Positions 59,205-64,000 of a DNA stretch of 64,000 bases are shown here, piece after piece (positions within the stretch are counted from its first letter, which is position 1; each line of letters starts with the position of its first letter). This stretch comes from an uncultured Lachnospiraceae bacterium. Lineage in GTDB: Bacteria > Bacillota > Clostridia > Lachnospirales > Lachnospiraceae. The stretch covers positions 1-64,000 of the forward strand of contig CAJUFL010000004.1 in NCBI GenBank assembly GCA_910585605.1, written 5' to 3'. Made by a program: the position numbers and the translations under genes. Under the pieces are notes generated by a model that ran no database searches, was not told the DNA's origin, and saw nothing but the letters and a program-made list of their open reading frames with translations.

Positions 59205-59777
59205 CTATTGTTCAAATCCGGCTAAAAAGGCTTTCTGGTTAATATCCACTGTTTTAGGAGGAACTGTATTGGCGATTACTTCCAACCAGTCTTCCTTGGA
59301 AAAATCCATATGTCTGGCAGCAACACCCAGTACAACATTGTTGAACACTCTGGAGTTACCCAGCTTCAAAGCTTCGGCAGCAGCATCTACAGAGTAAACC
59401 TTATAAGTTTTTTCCAGCTGTGCTATGATATTTTCAGGATAGTCAGCAGCACCGGTCACTACAGTGATCGGATCAATTCTCTGATCATTTACCACTAATG
59501 CTCCGTCCGGCTTTAAAAAATGTGCATAGCGGAGAGCCTCTAAACGCTCAAATGCAATTAAGACATCTGCCTGCCCTTCTTCTACAATAGGCTCTGCCAC
59601 TTCCTCACCGTATCTTACAAAGGTAACAACGGAACCGCCACGCTGTGCCATACCGTGTACCTCGGATAATTTTACATCATATCCGGCAGTTAAAATAATA
59701 CCACCGAGAATCCGGCTTGTAAGCAGGGTTCCCTGTCCTCCGACACCGACAATCATAATATTCTTTGTTTCAGCCAT
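59205..59777 (-). CDS. iorB: Indolepyruvate:ferredoxin oxidoreductase beta subunit
   Basis: 190 aa. IMIVGVGGQGTLLTSRILGG (gamma-type pyruvate-ferredoxin oxidoreductase domain), KLSEVHGMAQRGGSVVTFVR, and DVLIAFERLEALRYAHFLKP. Partner of IorA; the start overlaps the iorA stop by one base. Together they oxidise aryl pyruvates from aromatic amino acid breakdown to aryl-acetyl-CoA, passing electrons to ferredoxin. Confidence 0.95.
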   Translation of the reverse strand: MAETKNIMIVGVGGQGTLLTSRILGGIILTAGYDVKLSEVHGMAQRGGSVVTFVRYGEEVAEPIVEEGQADVLIAFERLEALRYAHFLKPDGALVVNDQRIDPITVVTGAADYPENIIAQLEKTYKVYSVDAAAEALKLGNSRVFNNVVLGVAARHMDFSKEDWLEVIANTVPPKTVDINQKAFLAGFEQ

Positions 59778-61516
59778 TATTTTGCCACCTCCTCAATTGC
59801 ATCAAACGGACATAGATTTTTACATAATCCACAGCCATTACACATGGTTGCATCAATGGAAATGGTTCCGTCCTCATTTTTGGTAAGAGCCGGACAGCCA
59901 GGTTTTAAGCACATGCCGCATTTTTTGCATTTTTCTGGTACAGGTACACATTTATTCGGAAAATGTACTTCTTTTAATAGTGCACATGGTGACTTTGTGA
60001 TAATGACAGAAACCTCGTCTCTTGCAGTTTCTTCTTTGATCACCTTTTCAAGTTCTTTGATATCAAAAGCGTTTATTTCTATTACATGCTCTATTCCCAT
60101 GGATTTACATAAATGATAAATGTTAATGGCGGGAACGGTTTTGCCCATCAGGGTCTTACCGGTTGCAGCGTGATCCTGATGACCGGTCATACCAGTGGTG
60201 GAATTGTCCAGAATAATGACAGTTCCTGTCCCTTGATTATACACCATATTCATCAGGGAATTCACTCCAGTGTGCATAAAGGTGGAATCACCGATAACGG
60301 CAACCCAGTTTTTGATATAATCTTTGCCTTTGGCCATTTCCATACCGTGTAAAGAAGATATGGAAGCACCCATACAGATGGTAGTATCTACGACACTGAG
60401 GGGAGCTACGGCACCTAAGGTATAACAGCCGATGTCTCCGGCAGCATGAAACTTCAATTTGTTAAGTACAGTGTATACACTTCTGTGTGGGCAGCCCGGA
60501 CATAGAAGTGGTGGTCTTGCTGGAACTTCGGCAGGGGTATTGAGCTGTAAATCCTCTTTTAAGACTACTTTGCGAATCATGTTAGCACTGTATTCTCCCT
60601 GAACCGTAAAGGCTTCCTTGCCGATACAAGGAATTCCCCATGCACGGACCTGTTCTTCAATCACAGGCTCCAATTCCTCAAAGATATAGAGTGTATCTAC
60701 TTTGGAAGCAAATTCTTCTATTAGTTTTTTTGGAAGAGGATGTACCATGCCAAGCTTAAGTACAGAGGCATCGGGACATACCTCTTTGACATATGTGTAT
60801 GGGATGCCGCTTGTAATAAATCCAATTTTGGTATCCTTTATTATCATTTTATTGATATCTAAGGTGTTGGCAGCTTCTGCCATATCTTTTAACCGCTGTT
60901 CTACAAAAACGTGGCGTTTGATAGCATTGGCAGGCATCATGACATTTTTTGCGATATTTCTTTCATATGCTTTATCTTCCGGTACCACACGGTCTTCTAA
61001 GGTGACAACACCCTGGGAGTGAGCCAGGCGGGTGGTGGTTCGGAGTACCATAGGTGTATCGAATCGTTCGGAAAGCTCAAAAGCTAATTTCATGAAATCT
61101 TTTGCTTCCTGTGAATCAGACGGCTCTAATACGGGAACCTGTGCTGCACGGCAGATCTGGCGGGTATCCTGTTCATTTTGTGAACTGTACATACCAGGGT
61201 CATCTGCTACAACGGCAACGAGACCGCCGTTTGCCCCAATATAGGAGGCAGTATACATAGGGTCAGCTGCGACATTAAAACCAACATGTTTCATGGATGC
61301 CATTGCACGGACACCGCTGATGGATGCACCGATGGCAACCTCCATGGCAACCTTTTCATTTGGTGACCATTCACAATAAATTTCAGGATACTTTACTAAA
61401 TTTTCACTAATCTCGGTACTTGGAGTTCCCGGGTATGCAGCAGATACCTTAACGCCTGCTTCATATGCTCCACGGGCAATCGCTTCGTTTCCGAGCATTA
61501 TTTTTTTCTCTGACAT
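59777..61516 (-). CDS. iorA: Indolepyruvate:ferredoxin oxidoreductase alpha subunit
   Basis: 579 aa. Pyr domain start KIMLGNEAIARGAYEAGVKV with SAAYPGTPSTEI; TPP-binding GDSTFMHTGVNSLMNMVYNQ with ILDNSTTGMTGHQDHAATGK; C-terminal two [4Fe-4S] clusters CKKCGMCLKPGCP and CNGCGLCKNLCPF. Catalytic subunit for decarboxylation of indolepyruvate and related 2-oxoacids; explains aromatic amino acid fermentation. Ribosome site AAAGGAGGA precedes the start at 61516. Confidence 0.97.
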   Translation of the reverse strand: MSEKKIMLGNEAIARGAYEAGVKVSAAYPGTPSTEISENLVKYPEIYCEWSPNEKVAMEVAIGASISGVRAMASMKHVGFNVAADPMYTASYIGANGGLVAVVADDPGMYSSQNEQDTRQICRAAQVPVLEPSDSQEAKDFMKLAFELSERFDTPMVLRTTTRLAHSQGVVTLEDRVVPEDKAYERNIAKNVMMPANAIKRHVFVEQRLKDMAEAANTLDINKMIIKDTKIGFITSGIPYTYVKEVCPDASVLKLGMVHPLPKKLIEEFASKVDTLYIFEELEPVIEEQVRAWGIPCIGKEAFTVQGEYSANMIRKVVLKEDLQLNTPAEVPARPPLLCPGCPHRSVYTVLNKLKFHAAGDIGCYTLGAVAPLSVVDTTICMGASISSLHGMEMAKGKDYIKNWVAVIGDSTFMHTGVNSLMNMVYNQGTGTVIILDNSTTGMTGHQDHAATGKTLMGKTVPAINIYHLCKSMGIEHVIEINAFDIKELEKVIKEETARDEVSVIITKSPCALLKEVHFPNKCVPVPEKCKKCGMCLKPGCPALTKNEDGTISIDATMCNGCGLCKNLCPFDAIEEVAK

Positions 61517-61651
61517 GAGAGTCCTCCTTTTGTAACTTCGCTTGTATTATCCGTATCATTACAATATACGCATAGATAAATTTATTATAACGGAAACCAT
61601 AGGATTTGTCATTAGGGAAATTATAGTTGTGTCATTCCTAAAAATCAGAAA

Positions 61652-61711
61652 GCTGCCACATTCAGGGAAATGTATAAAAGTTTCAAATACATTTACATAA
61701 AATGTGGCAGC
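61652..61711 (-). terminator. Hairpin downstream of thrS
   Basis: GCTGCCACATT (61652-61662) pairs with AATGTGGCAGC (61701-61711), with an inner ATGTA-type stem. Reading on the minus strand it follows the thrS stop by 15 bp. Confidence 0.75.
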
Positions 61712-61725
61712 CGGTTTAGTAGATA

Positions 61726-63738
61726 TTAATTTTCTATTTGTGTCAGTGATCTTGTCCGAATCTCTTCACAAATCTTGTTAATAAATGTGTCAAGCTCCAT
61801 AGAACCAAGGTCACCGTCTTCTCCCCGTTTTCTGACGGAAACGGTTTTGCTTTCCTCTTCATTGGCGCCCACTACCAGCATGTAGGGCAGTTTTTGAAGT
61901 CTTGCTTCACGGATTTTGTATCCAATCTTTTCTGAGCGGTCATCCATTGTAGCGAGAATCCCGTTTTTCTTAAGCTTAGCAAGGATTTCTTCGCCGTATC
62001 CGTGGAACTTTTCGGAAATAGGAAGGATGCGGACCTGTTCCGGTGCCAGCCAGGTTGGAAATGCACCGGCGTATTTTTCAATCAGCCAGGCAAGGGTTCT
62101 TTCATAACAGCCCATTGAGGTTCTGTGGATGATATAGGGGCGTTTTTTCTCGCCGTCCTTGTCTACATAATACATGTCAAAGCGTTCTGCAAGGAGTGCA
62201 TCCCATTGTATGGTAATCATGGTATCTTCCTTGCCGTATACATTTTTTGCATTGATATCAATTTTTGGACCGTAGAAGGCAGCTTCGCCCACATCTTCCG
62301 TGAATGGAATATCCAGTTCATTCATGATGTTTCTCATATGCTGCTGAGTTTCTTCCCAGACCTCCGGTTCGCCCAGATATTTGTCAGGATTTTCCGGATC
62401 CCATTTTGATAAGTGGTAGGTTACGTCTTCTTCTACACCTAAAGTAGTTAAACAGTGTTTTGCCAGTGCCATACAATTCTTGAATTCTTCTACCATTTGT
62501 TCAGGAGTACAGATTAAATGTCCTTCTGAAATGGTAAATTGTCTGACACGGGTCAGACCGTGCATTTCACCAGAATCCTCGTTACGGAATAAGGTTGAAG
62601 TTTCGCCCATACGATATGGAAGGTCACGATAACTGTGCTGTTTTGCTTTATATACGAAATACTGGAAAGGACAGGTCATAGGGCGCAGAGCCATAACTTC
62701 TTTTCCGGACTTTGCCTCGGTATCGCCTGCCACAGCATTTTGTTCTTCCCCGGCACTATCAAAGTCAGAACCATTATCATTCATTACAAACATGCCGTCT
62801 TTGTAGTGATACCAGTGATCTGACATTTTGTATAAATCGGATTTTGCCATCAAAGGGGTTTTGGTTCTTACATAACCCCATTCATTGTCCTCCAGGTCTT
62901 CAATCCATCTTTGCAGGGTCTGGATGATTTTTGCACCCTTTGGCATCATCAGCGGAAGTCCCTGACCGATTATATCAACGGTGGTAAATAATTCCAATTC
63001 CCGTCCCAGGCGGTTATGGTCACGCTTTTTGATATTTTCCAAAAATTCAAGGCGTTCATTTAAATCATCCTTTTTAGTAAATGCAGTACCGTAAATACGG
63101 GTCAGCATTTTGTTATCGGAATTTCCTCTCCAGTAGGCACCGGAGGAGGAAGTCAGTTTAAAGAATTTAACAGGTTTTGTACTCATTAAATGAGGTCCTG
63201 CGCAAAGGTCTGTGAAATCCCCCTGCTCATAAAAGCTTAACTCGGCATCTTCCGGGAGGTCGTTGATCAATTCAACCTTATAAGGTTCATTTTTTTCTTC
63301 CATAAGTTTAAGAGCCTCAGTGCGTGGAAGCGTATAGCTTGTGATGGGGATGTTTTCTTTTACGATTTTTTTCATCTCGGCTTCGATCTTGTCCAGCTCC
63401 TCCCGTCCAAGGGATGGCATATCAAAGTCATAGTAAAAGCCGTCGTCAATGGCAGGCCCAATGGTACATTTGGCATCCGGATATAGTCTTTTTACTGCCT
63501 GTGCCAGAATATGGGCAGCAGTATGCCGGAAGGCTTTCTTACCGGCTTCGTCATCGAAAGTCAGAATGTTTAGATTACAGTCTTTATCTACCACAGTTCG
63601 TAAATCTACCACATTGCCGTCTATTTCACCGGCACATGCTGCTCTTGCAAGCCCTTCACTAATATCTTTTGCAATTTCCAATACGCTCATTGCATTTTCA
63701 TACTCCTTAAAGGAGCCGTCCTTTAATGTAATCTTCAT
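61726..63738 (-). CDS. thrS: Threonine-tRNA ligase
   Basis: 670 aa from ATG 63738; the frame opens at TTG 63759 but ATG matches the family start MKITLKDGS (TGS domain). Editing domain with HTAAHILAQAVKRLYPDAK; catalytic domain motif 2 FRNEDSGEMHGLTRVRQF and motif 3 GCYERTLAWLIEKY; zinc ligand Cys in MTCPFQYFVYKAKQHSYRDL. A roughly 22-residue acidic insert (NGSDFDSAGEEQNAVAGDTE) lies before this, making it longer than the usual 640. GAAAGG lies 13 bases upstream. Charges tRNA-Thr. Confidence 0.95.
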   Translation of the reverse strand: MKITLKDGSFKEYENAMSVLEIAKDISEGLARAACAGEIDGNVVDLRTVVDKDCNLNILTFDDEAGKKAFRHTAAHILAQAVKRLYPDAKCTIGPAIDDGFYYDFDMPSLGREELDKIEAEMKKIVKENIPITSYTLPRTEALKLMEEKNEPYKVELINDLPEDAELSFYEQGDFTDLCAGPHLMSTKPVKFFKLTSSSGAYWRGNSDNKMLTRIYGTAFTKKDDLNERLEFLENIKKRDHNRLGRELELFTTVDIIGQGLPLMMPKGAKIIQTLQRWIEDLEDNEWGYVRTKTPLMAKSDLYKMSDHWYHYKDGMFVMNDNGSDFDSAGEEQNAVAGDTEAKSGKEVMALRPMTCPFQYFVYKAKQHSYRDLPYRMGETSTLFRNEDSGEMHGLTRVRQFTISEGHLICTPEQMVEEFKNCMALAKHCLTTLGVEEDVTYHLSKWDPENPDKYLGEPEVWEETQQHMRNIMNELDIPFTEDVGEAAFYGPKIDINAKNVYGKEDTMITIQWDALLAERFDMYYVDKDGEKKRPYIIHRTSMGCYERTLAWLIEKYAGAFPTWLAPEQVRILPISEKFHGYGEEILAKLKKNGILATMDDRSEKIGYKIREARLQKLPYMLVVGANEEESKTVSVRKRGEDGDLGSMELDTFINKICEEIRTRSLTQIEN

Positions 63739-63755
63739 AATTTGTACCAATCCTT

Positions 63756-64000
63756 TCAATCTTCTTCATAATCATTTGTATTGTTGTTGACATTTACCTG
63801 AATTCTTTTTTTCGCAGGTGCGATTAGAAACCCATATATAATACCGATCAATCCGCAGATAATACAGATTGTGGCAATGGTCTTCCTTGTAACCGTTGTT
63901 TCTTCGTTAAAATAATCGCACAGATGCTCCCTGCCATCGGATACTGCATCCAGGAACATCTCTTTTGCATCTGATAATGTGTCGGTAAATTTTTCTAATA
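63756..64000 (-). CDS. Small membrane protein (partial, start outside window)
   Basis: The frame is open to the window edge (LEKFTDTLSDAKEMFLDAVS leading in), so the N-terminus is not visible; ATG 63959 is an internal possibility. One membrane helix (KTIATICIICGLIGIIYGFL) and a basic-then-acidic tail (APAKKRIQVNVNNNTNDYEE). The stop lies 17 bp upstream of the thrS start. Family unknown. Confidence 0.6.
   Translation of the reverse strand, partial: LEKFTDTLSDAKEMFLDAVSDGREHLCDYFNEETTVTRKTIATICIICGLIGIIYGFLIAPAKKRIQVNVNNNTNDYEED

Noticed and set aside
1..64000. CRISPR arrays, tRNA and rRNA genes
   Set aside because: No regularly spaced repeat array, no tRNA cloverleaf with a GTTCGAATC-type arm, and no rRNA sequence were noticed; a tRNAscan or Infernal run would settle it.

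Overview
The window looks like chromosome from an anaerobic, spore-former-related member of the Lachnospiraceae (Clostridia). Support comes from low-to-moderate GC with AGGAGG-type ribosome sites, a large Gram-positive SRP RNA, SpoIID- and SpoIIQ-like engulfment proteins, GH94 cellobiose phosphorylase, indolepyruvate:ferredoxin oxidoreductase, and small families (TSCPD, DUF6128-like, DUF6472-like) common in that group. The assignment is by protein resemblance only; no search was run.

Layout. 1-3740 is a decaying polymorphic-toxin locus: the C-terminal end of an RHS protein, a broken RES-type toxin domain, a frameshifted MbcA/ParS-like antitoxin, a SUKH immunity protein, a broken Fic C-terminus, an RHS-repeat scrap and an intact Fic protein preceded by three direct repeats. 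4237-6721 is a BlaI/BlaR1-type sensor pair. 6806-9710 (minus) holds a PH-domain protein and a chemoreceptor paired with an FMN-binding lipoprotein. 9921-13396 is an alpha-glucoside-6-phosphate locus (RpiR regulator, PTS protein lacking most of EIIC, GH4 enzyme). 13498-15365 is a tandem pair of Rpn-family genes, followed by a divergent XRE regulator with two small genes. 16768-32236 is mostly core: rsmA, tadA, SRP RNA, an HD hydrolase, murG, a polysaccharide deacetylase, pgi, an autoregulated ECF sigma factor, a wall amidase and glgP.

32327-45066 carries spoIID, an L,D-transpeptidase and a SpoIIQ-like protein, with a visibly AT-richer block (about 33.5-42.3 kb) between them. I read that block as a bacteriocin-type secretion island: two HlyD/MacA-like adaptors, two MacB/FtsX-like permeases, a 15-residue double-glycine leader on a 66-residue cysteine-containing cationic core peptide, a terminator, a C39-peptidase ABC exporter, a LolD/MacB-type ATPase and a membrane-anchored BspA-type repeat protein. 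No modification enzyme is visible. This is the best candidate for an undescribed system here.

45113-64000 is mixed housekeeping and metabolism: a Fur/PerR regulator, a degenerate-GGDEF/EAL protein, acpP behind a 165-bp inverted repeat, cellobiose phosphorylase with an XRE regulator and a mutarotase-like protein nearby, dinB, an alarmone-hydrolase-like HD protein, a GIY-YIG protein, a second amidase, iorAB and thrS. Intergenic regions are rich in structure, including a 63-bp repeat present twice whose stem is preserved by paired base changes.
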